From Symbiodinium natans (taxonomy: Eukaryota; Sar; Dinophyceae; Suessiales; Symbiodiniaceae), in contig CAJNDS010001125.1 of assembly GCA_905221605.1 (NCBI GenBank), forward strand, positions 62,001 to 126,000: a stretch of DNA of 64,000 nt, written 5' to 3'. The notes beneath the pieces are model-generated. The model worked only from the letters and a program-made list of their open reading frames with translations. It searched no databases and had not been told where the DNA came from. Both the position numbers and the translations under genes were made by a program. Below are positions 45,744 to 56,899 of this stretch, in pieces; within the stretch, counting starts at the first letter, position 1; each line of letters opens with the position of its first letter.

Positions 45744-45800
45744 CTTGGGGGCGTGGGGGCGACTCTCTCTCTCTCTCTCTCTCTCTCTCGCTCTCTCTGC
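45688..45800 (-). repeat. (GA)n tails with CCCC-AAGAAAG motif, abutting the DinoSL
   Basis: Two (GA)n runs (about 45762-45799 and 45690-45737 on the minus strand) are separated by TCGCCCCCACGCCCCCAAGAAAGAAAG, a shortened form of the tail seen at 34.6, 35.3 and 35.6 kb. The last GA repeat touches the first base of the spliced leader. Confidence 0.85.
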
Positions 45801-45841
45801 CCATCTTCACCTCCCTTGCTTGCTTGATTGCATACACCCCG

Positions 45842-46411
45842 CAGGTAATTCGTGGAGGCAGTGCAATGCTGTCCTCAACAGTAACATCTGTCAGGTTCAC
45901 CATGCGACCCTCATAGATTGAGGACAGCACTGCACCTGTCCAGCGCATGACATCCAAAACCGTCTGGACAAAACTCTCTGCAATGTTCCGTGGGGCACTC
46001 CGGATGAATGACCAGCCATGTATGCGACCCCAAGGCACTTAGTTGGCCGTTGTTCAGGAACAGCTGGACCACCAGTCCGGTTTGCGCGAAGGGTGGCAAT
46101 ATCACTTGAAGGTAGCGTCCGAAGCACTGGACAGGAAACGGCTTCGTCACCTTTGCTACTCTGCGCAACAGAGAGAGCCAGCGTGTGAGAGAGAGAACAG
46201 CGCCTAGTGCTGTATTTATGGTCGATCTGTCACACCGCTTCATCACAGGATGATCCAAGCTGCGTCCACACCAGCTGGAAGCATAAACGCTTGCTGCTGC
46301 GCCGTGGAGAGCAGCTTGCCCAAAGCTAAGGACTCTGTCCCGAATAAATTCCTCGGAAGTGCTGTTGACCGCTAGTGGTGCCATATTGGGAGACCGGCGC
46401 GAATTCGACAA
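45842..46411 (-). CDS. Two candidate exons of an unknown gene next to the LINE
   Basis: The first frame (46411-46040) reads MAPLAVNSTSEEFIRDRVLS and RVAKVTKPFPVQCFGRYLQV then FAQTGLVVQLFLNNGQL. The second, in another phase (46035-45842), reads WGRIHGWSFIRSAPRNIAES, FVQTVLDVMRWTGAVLSSIY and MVNLTDVTVEDSIALPPRIT. Both look like real protein. The switch may be a short intron or a frameshift near 46040. The LINE and its GA tract begin about 45 bases beyond the second frame, so the insertion may have landed in or just after this gene. Family unknown. Confidence 0.4.
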
Positions 46412-46419
46412 GAGGTACT

Positions 46420-47188
46420 ACGTGCACACGCATCATGCCACCGTCAAAGACCTGACGCAGCCATCTGGACAGATTGGGCCATCAGGGGAGCATTAACATG
46501 CATTAACCCTGTATGCGAGAGGCCTGGTCCTGCAAGCTTCAGAAGCCATGATCACTTCCCCAAGCCCTTGAGTCAGGCTGCCCTGCCCCAACCCCCCCCC
46601 CAGCCTTCCCTCAGCTATCGGGCTATCGGGCGATGGTTTGGACGGGGGGTGTACGACGAATCAGAACTTCGCATGGTCCTGATGAAAAGAACTGTAAAGG
46701 AATGATCTATCTAAATTGTAACTGCACCTAGATCACGGAACAACGCTGCTTCAAAGGCAGAAGGCTGCGGCCTCGTTGGTCAACTCCACTTGTATCTTAC
46801 CCCCTCTTGTCTTTGGCTTAGAATGCCACCCAACCTCTGACAAGTAATTACATCTGTTCCCGATGGAGAGTTTGGTCCTTCTGCTCACGCGTTGGATTTT
46901 AAAATTAGGAAAGGGTCTTAACTGCTTAGAAATGAACCTTCTGCACGTGTCAGTCACTGTCAGTCGGACTAGACTAACGCTGAAGTAACGACATGCGATG
47001 GCTGCTGCCCGAGAGCTACACATCTCGATTGAATGACGTAGTGGAACCAAGCAGCAGCTGCTGTCCCCAGAAACGGCGAGGTACAAACAACTCCCGTGCT
47101 GGATCTCCACCATCGAACTGGTAAATGTTTGATGATAACCTTTCGCAGACATGGCTACGTTTTGCTGCGCTCAACTCCAACAGCTGCA
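46420..47188. other. No gene seen
   Basis: There is no domain or splice pair that I can support; short frames occur on both strands only. Confidence 0.35.
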
Positions 47189-47240
47189 TGGCGTGCGACT
47201 GCGACGTCATGCAGTGGCGTGCGACTGCGACGTCATGCAG
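47189..47240 (+). repeat. Perfect 26-base tandem duplication
   Basis: TGGCGTGCGACTGCGACGTC plus ATGCAG occurs twice back to back (47189-47214 and 47215-47240) without mismatch, so it is a recent duplication. The stretch up to 47800 has no supported gene. Confidence 0.95.
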
Positions 47241-47802
47241 AATCACACAGAACCGACAGCACTGACTCCGCCAAGCATCTGCGCAAAGGAGTCCTCAGCA
47301 AACATGCCCCGTTCCTATTTCGGAGTGCGCTGGAAATATGAGGTCACCAAAGCATTGATGGACGTTGACCGAGTTTCGCAGGTTTTCAACATCAATCCGT
47401 CCGAGCCGTCCCTGGACCAAAATTTCACCGCGGCTGCCTCAGACAAGATGATCAAGTCACGTGCCAAAGGACGTGCTCTTCTCACGACACGAAAGAAACA
47501 GGTACATGCGGAATAGATCACATCCGTGTGTGCCATGTGCAACGCATCCGGTGTCTCACAGCATGAACTGCAGTATCTGTTGCCCATGGCAGGTCCACTG
47601 TGAGCCTATTGCGAGCTTGGGCGCAATGGCTTCGCAGCAACGACCTCCTGGTAGGGCCAGAGGGTGGCGTCCGGGTGCTGGCACCTCTCGGAACTCCTCC
47701 TCGGTGAAGCCTTAGAGAAAAAGAGCGAGGAGCGGATGCATTGTGTTGGATGTGGGCTATTGAACCTTGAGGTTTTGATCGTGGCCCGTTTGTGCTTGAT
47801 CT

Positions 47803-48209
47803 TCACAGCGTTTCATTGCACATGCGCATCGCAGGTATTTCTGTACGGCTGCGGGCTTTCAGAGTGGACTTTGACTCGGAGACTTCGGGCTCAGAGGCTG
47901 GTGGGATATGCTGACCCAAGGTACTGAAGACGACGATGCCTTCACCTGAGACCATGCCACCCCAACATGACATGAGATTGCAGGTGGGCACAAAGCCGTC
48001 TTCTTGCGAACAGAAGGGCCTTCTGGCGCATTCCTTGGCTGTAAGAATGCTTTTGCCCAGCACAAAAGCAACAAGCACGGCCAACTATGCTGAGGCTATC
48101 ATGCCGTAAATGAGCGAGTGAGTCCTACATCAATGCTACCGCAGTCAAGCATCACAACGATCGGGCCACGCTCCCCTTGCAATTCCACGAGCGCCAACAA
48201 ATATATTTC
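47803..48209 (-). CDS. Unknown gene, last exons
   Basis: Exon a starts at 48209 after a good acceptor (TTCCTCGACAG) and reads EIYLLALVELQGERGPIVVM then LDCGSIDVGLT, with an in-frame TGA at 48099 unless a donor lies just before it. Exon b starts near 48022 after CATTCTTACAG and reads KECARRPFCSQEDGFVPTCN, LMSCWGGMVSGEGIVVFSTL, then ASEPEVSESKS, with stop at 47803. Cysteines are frequent in exon b. I recognise no family, and the link between the two exons is not proven. Confidence 0.4.
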
Positions 48210-49716
48210 CTGTCGAGGAAACACGAAGGATATCTGAACGAAACATTTTCTGTACAATTTTGCAAACACAAGACGTCTGCAGATCCCGTTCGCCAACTCT
48301 TTGCCTACCGACCACCTGTGAGAAAACTCTTCAAATACACTTCGCCGTCGTCCGAGTAAGTCGTGCAACGTTTCGTAAGGTAAGCTTTCGGTCGATATGG
48401 TCACTTCTCAATTTTGTGTTGGTCACATACTTGTGCGTCGCTTTCAGCATGCGGCCATTGATCTTTAGGTACCCCAAAATGCTGGCGTAGACCCTCCACA
48501 ACAGTGTAAGCTCACTTCAAAAGACTGTCAAGGAGCACACCGAAAGTATGCCAAGAACATGCCACGACCTCTCCAAGAGCACTATCACGAACTCCAAGAC
48601 CACTTCGCAAGTTTTCCGCGCGAGCATGCATGGGGCCGAGGCCACAGCGTGACTTGCAACATCACGGAATGCAAAACCCAGTGAGAATCTAAGCACGTCG
48701 AATAGTATAAGATATTCTTACAGATGCACGAACCCAACCCGTCCAAGAACACACATGCTGGGCATTGCCACGTTGTCGCGACACGGAAACGATGCACCTA
48801 GGCGGGAACTCGATTCAGCACGGAATCTGCACGGGACCTAAGTCAGAGAACGACTTGGCACCTGAACGAAAGGGAAAAGGCATGCTACTTGCCAAGCTTG
48901 GCACATCTCTTGACGATCGCGGGCCCCCCTCAGAAGTTCCTAGCAGACCGGTACCTCCACAAACTTCACACTTGTGCTAAATTGATCCAATGACTCTGGC
49001 GATCACAATTACGTACAATGACGACACCATGCAGAGAATGATCCCTAGAGAGACCATCGCAACATTCAGCACAATGGCAATCGGTGTGACGTACAAGTAC
49101 AACCAAATCTTTAAAGACACCAGCAAGCACCGGAAGATCGTGGATCAACTCCAAGAAGGAGGCAGACTTCACGCACATTCGGCAATGTGGAACTACAACT
49201 CTCACAGCAGATAGAGCGCCATGAGTGGCAAAGACTTCAATGAACACACAGCAAATGCCTCAGGGCGAAAGTTAGGAGGGTTTGTTCCGGCTTTCTGGTT
49301 CATAGAGCATTTCCTGTTGCATTCCTAGACTACTCTGGAGTATTCTGACAGGCGTGCCCACTGTCTCGGGTAGACTATGCGCTAGTTCTTCCACTTAGAC
49401 GCGAACCTCGTTAAACTAGTTGCTCACCACTTGGACCCTGAGCTCTTACACGCTTTGACCCCTTGGGCTTCTCGCCAAGCAATCCCTTCGGACCCGTTGC
49501 TACGCAAACCAAGGAAACCTAGGTATAAGGCGAAGCACGGTCTGCCGAGTTAACTAGAGAGGAGGATTAAGGCAAGCTAGGAGAAGCCCCCTACCAGTAC
49601 CTGAAGGTGGTCAAGGCCCAAGCAGTGAACTGCACATGCGCATTGCCATGTGATTGCAGAGCAGCAAACCAAAAGGCATAAGTCACAGCTCTCCTGTGCA
49701 TCAGGGAATGCTTCTT
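48210..49716. other. No gene seen
   Basis: This covers the gap between two minus-strand genes; only short frames without domains occur on both strands. Confidence 0.35.
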
Positions 49717-50357
49717 TCAGCGCTTGCCGCAGACGAAACAGTTGACCTCAAACGGAGTGGCTTGTAAGTTGACATGTGTCCCTTTGACCTTGCCAGCTGG
49801 GTGCAACCAAAACCTCAGCCGGACCCACATTTCACCACATTCTTCTCCAAGTGCCAAGGGGCGGAGTTCACGCGTAGAGTTTAGGATCCGTACAAAGACC
49901 CGCGGTGCTTTGCCTGGCACGTTGCCGAGTCCGAGGAAGCGCCTCACGCGCCGAGTCATGTCCTCTACCGTCATCGGCGCTTCCAAGTTGTGATGCCAGA
50001 AACTTCCACCCCATCGGGTTCCTCCAAACACCACATGCTGGTCCACCACTTGGTACGTTGAGTACGTCATGAAGTCTTCGAACTTCATGTCTATGCAATG
50101 GAGGATGCCATCCAGGGAGCTGCGTGTCCAGTCAAAAGGATAGGAGTTCTTTCGGAGTCCCAGGAGCTGGAGTGCGTAAGATGGGGCACAGTAACAGCCG
50201 AGACTGATAAACTCGCAGCGGTTCATGAAATCCGTAGCCTGTGGTCCACACAAGTTTAGACATGATCTGCGCTCTTCGGGTTGCATCTCCGGGATGTAGT
50301 TGTAGCCCGTCTGAACGCGGGGATCCTTAAGGTAGTTCTCGGACACGACAAACAACA
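49717..50357 (-). CDS. DUF1796-like putative papain-like cysteine peptidase, terminal exon
   Basis: After a TATCTAG acceptor (50358-50359) the exon reads SENYLKDPRVQTGYNYIPEM, then FISLGCYCAPSYALQLLGLR, KNSYPFDWTRSSLDGILHCI, FEDFMTYSTYQVVDQHVVFG, RWGGSFWHHNLEAPMTVEDM and later VFVRILNSTRELRPLALGEE, ending VNCFVCGKR and stop. The SLGCYCAPSYAL...PFDW pattern is that of the DUF1796 family, proposed to be a papain-like cysteine peptidase, with Cys in GCYC and a later His as likely catalytic residues. The molecular role of the family is not known. An upstream exon of the same strand lies at 50801-50890. The start of the gene was not identified. Confidence 0.7.
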
Positions 50358-50800
50358 CTAGATATCAGGAGTGGAGGTGGCAGGACTCTGGGTCATGGAA
50401 GGGACTCTCCCCCCTCCTTCCTTCTAACGTTTTGAACAGAGTCTTTGCAAGTAAAGTGTGTCAATGCTGCTGGGGATCTTCGAGGTGCGCATCCCATGGC
50501 TGGTTGGCTACCTGCGCCTGCACCTGTGCCGCAGCGCCAGAAGTGGCGGTCTGCATCCTGGCCTGTCAGTCTAAGACTCCGAGAGTGGTGGGTGGTTTGG
50601 AGTCGTATGTTGCGTGCAACTCGCGACGTCTCCCATAACCATCAACAGCATATCAGCCGTTAACTTGACTCAATCTCGCTCATGAAAGCACGGCTGAAGA
50701 CTTTTCGGGGGGGCGTGTTGCCGTTGCGCACCTGAACGCTGCCATGGTCGACCACGGAGGCAACGGCCGCAACCTCTGCTGCCGCAGCGACGGCAACAAC

Positions 50801-50890
50801 CTGCACGAAAGTGTTTCGTCTGTTGCGTAGAAAACCCACACAGCCAAGGGGGCATCGGTGTACGGAACAAAGTGCAAAGTGCATTTCACA
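50801..50890 (-). CDS. Internal exon, probably of the DUF1796-like gene
   Basis: A 90-base exon lies between TTGGCTTCAG and the donor GTGCAG|GTTG. It reads VKCTLHFVPYTDAPLAVWVF then YATDETLSCR. It sits 440 bases upstream of the DUF1796-like exon on the same strand. A different, alanine-rich frame (MAAVSTETPESLTATASVAA) also runs through it, but the splice signals favour the first reading. Confidence 0.4.
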
Positions 50891-51203
50891 CTGAAGCCAA
50901 GAGGCTGCAGCTCCGGCTGCGACTGAAGCAGTTGCTGTCAGGGATTCTGGAGTTTCTGTAGAAACCGCCGCCATCAGAGTTGAGATCTTGATTCGGTTTT
51001 GAGGAGGAAAAATAGCCGCAGTGCATGTAAACAGGTTGGGACATCCAATCTGCACGGCTCAGGCGTGTGTGTCAATGCGGGTGAAAGGGCTTTGCGGGTT
51101 TTTTCGTGGGGCTTGGTGGAACTGGGCCTCCTCATCACGGAACCACCTCGAGGAAAGGGCGCGTCGAATCAACGGTAACAAGGGAAAACTCCCAGCAAGG
51201 TTA

Positions 51204-51554
51204 TCATGAGTCACTGCATGCGTTTGGGGCTGGCGCTGCACAGCTCCTTCCCATAGCCTCTTGGAGGTACGGTAGCGCCTGAGCAGCCCAGGGTTTCGCG
51301 CAGCTGCGACTGAAAACTGTGGAAAGCTTGGCGGTCCTGAGGCGGGACCCAGAGAAGTTTGGAGCATCATCACGATCAGCATACCTATATGAGAGGAACA
51401 TGAGTCAGAGGTGCTAGATCTGCTAGGCTTGCGAGGAAACGAACCTGAAGCACAGCACCGCTTTGCTGAGCAAACCAACAAGGACCACACTGCACATCTG
51501 CAATGACACCGAAGCTGAAAGCAGGTGGAACCTGGCAGACAACGGAGCACGCAT
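51204..51554 (-). CDS. Small protein with signal-like N-terminus (about 96 aa, one intron)
   Basis: Exon 1 starts with ATG at 51554 and reads MRAPLSARFHLLSASVSLQM then CSVVLVGLLSKAVLCF: one Arg-bearing n-region and a hydrophobic core, like a signal peptide. A 60-base GT-AG intron follows (51385-51444). Exon 2 (51384-51204) reads YADRDDAPNFSGSRLRTAKL, STVFSRSCAKPWAAQALPYL and EAMGRSCAAPAPNACSDS, then TGA. Start, donor (TTCAG|GTTCG), acceptor (ATATAG) and stop all fit. The family is unknown; secretion or organelle entry is inferred from the N-terminus only. Confidence 0.5.
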
Positions 51555-51559
51555 GCGCT

Positions 51560-51950
51560 GTTCGACTCTGAAGACCTCTAGACCGAAAGGCCAGCCGTTC
51601 AAGATACTAGCCCCCTCCCCTCATGATTATTTAGAAGACATGGACATGATTCATGATGCTCCAGGCTCTGCATGATTCAGATGCGGGCATTCTCTACCGC
51701 CGAGAGTTGCAAGATTGCTCAAGTTCACCGAGGTGCACAAGCTAGATGGTAGGAAACACTATCAAGCTGTTCTATCACGATGTTGCCAGATATTGCCAGT
51801 CATGCATGACTGAAGTCAGAATATGACTCTGCGGCCTCGCTGGTTCTGCGCTCGCTGCGAGCCCTTAGTCTCTGGATTTGCCTGCTAGCAGGTCTTCAGA
51901 AGCCATGGGTGTACAAGACGTGGACTGTTCCGTTTCCATACATTCCACAG
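51560..51950. other. No gene seen
   Basis: The spacer upstream of the small-protein gene shows no domain or repeat that I can name. Confidence 0.3.
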
Positions 51951-52025
51951 ATTTCTGCCCCCTTATTCGAACAGTCCTTAATAGGGATTCTAGTACCCCC
52001 TACTTTAATCCCTTTCTAAAGAATG
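51951..52025 (-). mobile_element. Diverged copy of the 19.6-kb MITE
   Basis: Read against the reverse complement of 19613-19711, this stretch shares CCCCCTTA, CGAACAGTCCTTA, TAGTACCCCCTA and AATCCCT in the same order and spacing. Its outer ends have decayed. It proves that the intronic element belongs to a dispersed family. Confidence 0.65.
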
Positions 52026-52159
52026 CCCTTCCACATGTATCCTGGCCAGGTAGGTGGCTTCGAAACCTCGGGCCTGGCGACCCCGAGAAACGGCAAGGAG
52101 AGGCCGGCGAAGCGGGTGGAACCTTGTGCACGCACCAACGTTTAAAACCCACATGGGGA

Positions 52160-52212
52160 CATGGGGGTTTACGATGTTAGGGGTACCTTATTGTATCGTA
52201 AACCCCCACATG
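52160..52212. repeat. Hairpin with 16-base arms
   Basis: CATGGGGGTTTACGAT (52160-52175) pairs with ATCGTAAACCCCCACATG (52195-52212), with two extra bases in the right arm and a 19-base loop. It may be another small palindromic element or a cruciform site. It lies 135 bases from the MITE copy. The rest of the gap to 53160 has (CTTC)n near 52677 and (GAT)n near 52955, but no gene. Confidence 0.75.
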
Positions 52213-53165
52213 CCTTCCTTCGCTCTGAAGGGCACAAGCCCAAGAAACCCAGCCTTTGCGCAACGAGGGAATGCGATCATGACTGGAAAGATGAGCTCCT
52301 TCTTGAAACACGTTCAGACATCGCGCTACTGAATGCTACAGAGGATGTCCTAAACAGAGAGTCGGAGCTCGGCGGGCTGCGGCTGGAGATGGCAGCTGCA
52401 TGTTCTGCTTGAAGTACAAAGTTGATACGACTGCTGCTTGATGATACGGACGCTGCAGGATGCAGTAAGGCTTCGAATTTTTGGCACATGACAGGACCGG
52501 CTGCTGGCTATTGCATGCACGGGCTGCCTATAGGCTATATGGACAAATGCAAAACGCTGCGAAGACTGTGCACATGACTTACAAACCACAGCCATGTTCC
52601 TTGGCGCAACAGACATTGTAAGCGGGCAGCGCGATAACCCAGTGAGAAGAGTTGAAAGATGCGATTGGCCTTCCTTCCCTCCTTCCTTCCTTCCTTCGCA
52701 TGCTGGAGTATGCTAGAACCTTGGAGCAGTAACCCCCGCTGAGCTCTGAAAGGGCGCTGCCACCGCTGAGTGTATACTGAACCAGCGTTTAGTGAGGACG
52801 GTCATGCGTGGTGGTCTTGGGGGGGCGCGGGGGTGGGGGGCTTAGGGAGGGTGCGGATGCGCTGATACGGATCGTGAATGCATGTGCAGAATTTCAAAAT
52901 GATACCCCACACCCAATTCAGACGAGTGTAGCGACAATGAGGAGATGATGACGATGATGATGATGATGACAAGGCGGGCGTGACCTCTCGGGTCGTAACC
53001 TTTGAGGGAAAAGGGTTTCTTTAGGGTCAACCCTATTTCCTGAAAGCCGGCGATGACAACTGCATGAGGGTTGGATGCTGTCATGACGATGAACACAAGA
53101 GGCTTTCAAAGCCAGTGTGTAAGACCACCAAGAATCACAAACCAACGTTGTCCTCCTTCCTGCGC

Positions 53166-55104
53166 CTACTTAGCAATGATTTTTGCCGTCCTGCTGCTCA
53201 GCAATCGTGTTACGGCATGCTGCCAGAAGTCGAGAGCTTCCGCAGTGGTTTCCGCTTGAAACTTTCGCATGGCCTCGCTTCGCAGCCGCAAATCCTCGTT
53301 GCTTGCAGTGTGCAGCTGAAGCAGAAGATCTGGAAAGCTGGTAAAGTAAGCCATGTGCGGCAAACGAGCAATGTCCGAGTATGGAGCCCAGTACTGGCAG
53401 CGCAGTGGGTCCACATGTCTCAAGCCTTTCGTAGCGCAGAAGGGTGGTGGATGTGGCCATGAGGCCAGCGCTTCTGAGGCGTTGTTCGACAGGGCCATGG
53501 AAGGTTCCATGACCGCCGGGTCTGCTACAGTCCAGCTGAAGGCCCACATAAAGAAGTCCGCTGGCAAGTACAAGGGGACGCCCATGCTGTAGAGCTCTAG
53601 AAGCTTGATGAAGTGCACGTCGTATGGGAAAACAACGGCGGCCCGATGCTCAGCCAGCCGCTTGTACCGGTCTTTCCGGCCACTTTTCCAGGCTGGAACT
53701 TCCTCGAGACCCACCACTTGCAGCTTCTGGAGCTCCTGGAGCCCTAGGTTCAGTGCATTGAACTCCTTCAGCAGCGGCAAGAAGAAAGGCCGGTGCAGCT
53801 GCTGTTGCACCACGAGAATCCGCTGCAGAGTCTCCTCAGAGGCCTTCCATTTCCACCGTGCTGTTTGAATCGCCAAATATCTCACCACTGGCAACTTCAA
53901 CCCAGTCTGCCACAGCACCTGTGAAGAGCCAGCTTCCAGCAAGGCAGCCACATGTAGGCTCTGACGTATGCCGAAAAAAACCAGGGGGATGGAAGCTTAA
54001 GCTGGCGACTTGCAGCTGAAGAAACACCGTGTCACCTTTGCGGGCGTGGCAGGTAACATGGCGCGTTGGAGCACTGTCAGATCCAGACTACTGCCGGTGG
54101 CACACTGCGCAGTGAGGCCCTGGCACAGGAATAAGTTCTTTGGGTCCTGTGCCTTCCGCAAAGACAGCGTTCTCTTGCATGTTCTTGCTCTATCAGACTA
54201 CTAAAGGTGCTGAGGGACATGCCAGTTGACGAAAGTCCTGAAGCCTGCACATTCTGAAGCACCGAAGAAAAAGAGACGGAACTGAACGGGACTTTGTTGG
54301 AAACAACGGCTGAGGCTGCAGCCATTGCATCCTGAGATGCGGCTGCACAAAGAGGAAGATGGGCTGGTCCTGCCAAAGATTTGCGCGTGCTGTTTCATTA
54401 CATGTGCAGCTTTGCAGACAAAGTGTTCTACACATGTATGCTGGCTCTACCCAGAAGCTCTCAGAAGGCTTCAAACAGCAACCATAACTTGTTGGCCCCT
54501 TTGCCCTGTCCATCACGCCCAGGATTGGTTTCCGGAAATGCTTGTACAGCTTGCACCAGTAGATCGGAACAGAACCTGACTAAAAACATCGTTTAATGTT
54601 CGGTGTTCGCAATCTTGGCTACGTAGAGAAACACTCTCTGGAAGGCCAATGACCAGAGAGCGTGCAGCTTGATCTAACAGCGTTTTGCACAGTAGGAGGC
54701 TGACACATGAAGACATCCACCGTTCGGAGGGAACTGCGGAACCTGAAGTTAGTGAGGTGCGGATAAAGAATCAACCAAACATCTTGGTCGAAAGACGTGT
54801 TCTCTTGACAAACTCTACCACGACGGACCGACGTTTGACCCGTCACGTTTTCCTGGCACTCAAAATACCAGCAACATTTGCATCAAGCAGCAGGTGGTGG
54901 AACTCTCGCGCGAGGCGACCTTGCTAGAAAGGCATGCTGAGGTTGTGCGCGGAGCCAAGCTTCCTGCAGTTCCAGCACACCTGCCATGTCGAACAAGTTG
55001 TTTAGTATCAGGACGCCGCCGATGTCCCGACCCACTTTGTCCACCTGGAGATGGTTCAACATGAGCAACTTTGCCGTCATTTTGTTTGCACTCCTTTTTG
55101 ACAA
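53166..55104 (-). CDS. Glycosyltransferase-like protein, several exons
   Basis: The large last exon (about 53945-53166) reads QTGLKLPVVRYLAIQTARWK and later RAAVVFPYDVHFIKLLELYS, MGVPLYLPADFFMWAFSWTV and YWAPYSDIARLPHMAYFTSF, ending SRTAKIIAK. The FPYDVHFIKLLELYSMGVPL block matches the nucleotide-sugar-binding pattern of many glycosyltransferases (position, Glu, aliphatic residues, then P-L-F/Y-x-P). Upstream exons read RTVDVFMCQPPTVQ (about 54730-54690), like the DVFIC...P turn of such enzymes, and KVGRDIGGVLILNNLFDMAG then LQEAWLRAQPQHAF (55050-54930, with donor GCAAG|GTCG). The donor sugar cannot be told. The 5' end is not defined. Confidence 0.55.
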
Positions 55105-55199
55105 TTCCGCTGTTGCTTGTCATCATGGGAACCCGGTGATGTACAGTGATCTCTGTGTTCCTTTTGTGTTCCTTTGAGTTGGACCGCAGCCAGTCTTAC

Positions 55200-56330
55200 T
55201 CAGTACGAGTAGGGTCTACATGAGACCAGTTCAGAGCATGTGTCGATATCCGGGCCTCTTCAAGGCCATCCAGGAACCCAGCTCCAGGTCGGATCTGATA
55301 GATCCTCGCTGAAACGAGCACATTGTGTCAGCTGAGGTCAACGCCTTTGCACTTTCTGCACGTGGCGCCTTGGGTGACGAAGAAGTGCCGCAACGCGTCC
55401 GTCCGAAAAGCAGACATTGTGGAAGCGGCAGTAGAGACCTGGTGAGGGCACGCTTGAAACGCGCAGCGTGAAAGAAGGGAAGCCGGTTTCGCCCTCTGTG
55501 TCGCCCCTGGGGTGGGAGCAGCCCAGGCCCCCGGAGCCAGCATCATGAGCATCGTTGGGTCTTGGTTTCACCTGGCCCCCGAGGCTCACTTCGTTTGCAG
55601 TATTGGACGAGAGCCTCAGAGGAGCTTTCGTACCAGTACCATCATGTCATGTCCTATCATGCTTTGTATGACGCCAGCATTGCTAGTAACAACGTCGTCT
55701 GTGCCCTCTCCTAGCCCCATGAGCAAGCAACGCGGCCGAGTCCAAAGAACAGACGCAACTGTGACTTCGCAACATCTCCTTTTCATGCACACGTCGCCGC
55801 AAGCCCATCAGCCTCCCCCTATGCCCAGCTAGAAGTAACGTCTTTTTCACCTGTCCTCCCTACCCCCTCTTTCGATGAGCACTCCACACCACGTTCGGAT
55901 ACGATGTGGTTGATTGCCCGTGTCACACTGCCATCAAATCGGTGGGATAAGGCCGACACTTACACTCTGTCGATCCACGCGCACCCGAAAGTTCCGGAGG
56001 TCTCGGAATTTTTCAGGTGATGTCGCGCGTACCAGGCAGGAAACAGGGCCAGGCGTCTGTCTCGGGGCCAAGCGCTTTGTGAACAAGTAAGCCACTTCTC
56101 CAGACCTGACCATCGGCAGATGCGCTTCAAGATTCTACCCAGGCATGAGGTAGGTGTGCAGCAGGTGACTCGGCAGGTGAAACTCCGACTTTGCGCGCTT
56201 CCAAGGCTGAAGCATGATGCTGTGCTGATCCGTCAGCCACAGGCGAAAGCGCTGTGGCTCCACCTGTTGCAAGCATGCACGTAGCACGCACATGTTGCTT
56301 GAGTTCTGCTCATAGCCGACGGAACCACGA
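55200..56330. other. No gene seen; GAGCATC box near 55545
   Basis: This stretch contains AGCATCATGAGCATC near 55540-55555 and an imperfect ACGAGAGC...GAGCTTTCGT pair near 55608-55632, as in the other dispersed-repeat sites. No exon is supported. Confidence 0.35.
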
Positions 56331-56332
56331 CG

Positions 56333-56892
56333 ATGGCCTCATCTAGCAGTCGTGATGAGACTTTGCCACGAGTTATACATCATCTTGTGCCGATCGAACT
56401 GCAGAGAGGATGCAACCAGCGGCAGCTAAGAAACCGTAAAATTGCGAAGCTACTTTCGCGGCTTCTCGGGTCATTTCCCCGGATTCATCGTAGGACTTTG
56501 GCGAGGCTGTCTTCAATCATGGACATGGCCACTCGGCACACCCTGTTACTTATTGAGGATCCGCTCGAGTGCTTGAGCACGCGTCCTGTGTGCGTGAGAA
56601 CTTGCTTGCAGAAGCCCAGCTCAGAGGCTGGGTCTGCTCAGGTGGTGGCGTGGTTGCTGGCCGTAGTGCTGGCAATGGTGAAGTGCTGTGATCTTTCCCC
56701 AGGCTGCCGTCGTCAGTGGCGTGGCGTCAATGCAATTCTTACACATCCTGATGAGGATATTTCGTGCAATCGTGGGGAGCTGCCTCTGGGAGCTTCGTCT
56801 TCATGGGCAGTGGCCAGACAAATGGCAGCATCGCCGGCACAACCTTTGCAGATCGTTGCAGCCATTGCGAGTGGTCTTTACGGTGTTTTGAC
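56333..56892 (+). CDS. Candidate plus-strand gene: small membrane-like protein
   Basis: The first frame opens with MASSSSRDETLPRVIHHLVP and runs to KPSSEAGSAQ. An intron of 62 bases (56640-56701, CAG|GTGG to CCCCAG) would join it in phase to AAVVSGVASMQFLHILMRIF, RAIVGSCLWELRLHGQWPDK, then SLQPLRVVFTVF and TGA. The second exon is hydrophobic then basic. It is the only reasonable gene on the plus strand in the window. The upstream part of the first frame may itself hide an intron. The family is unknown and the gene is unproven. Confidence 0.35.
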
Positions 56893-56899
56893 AATGTGA

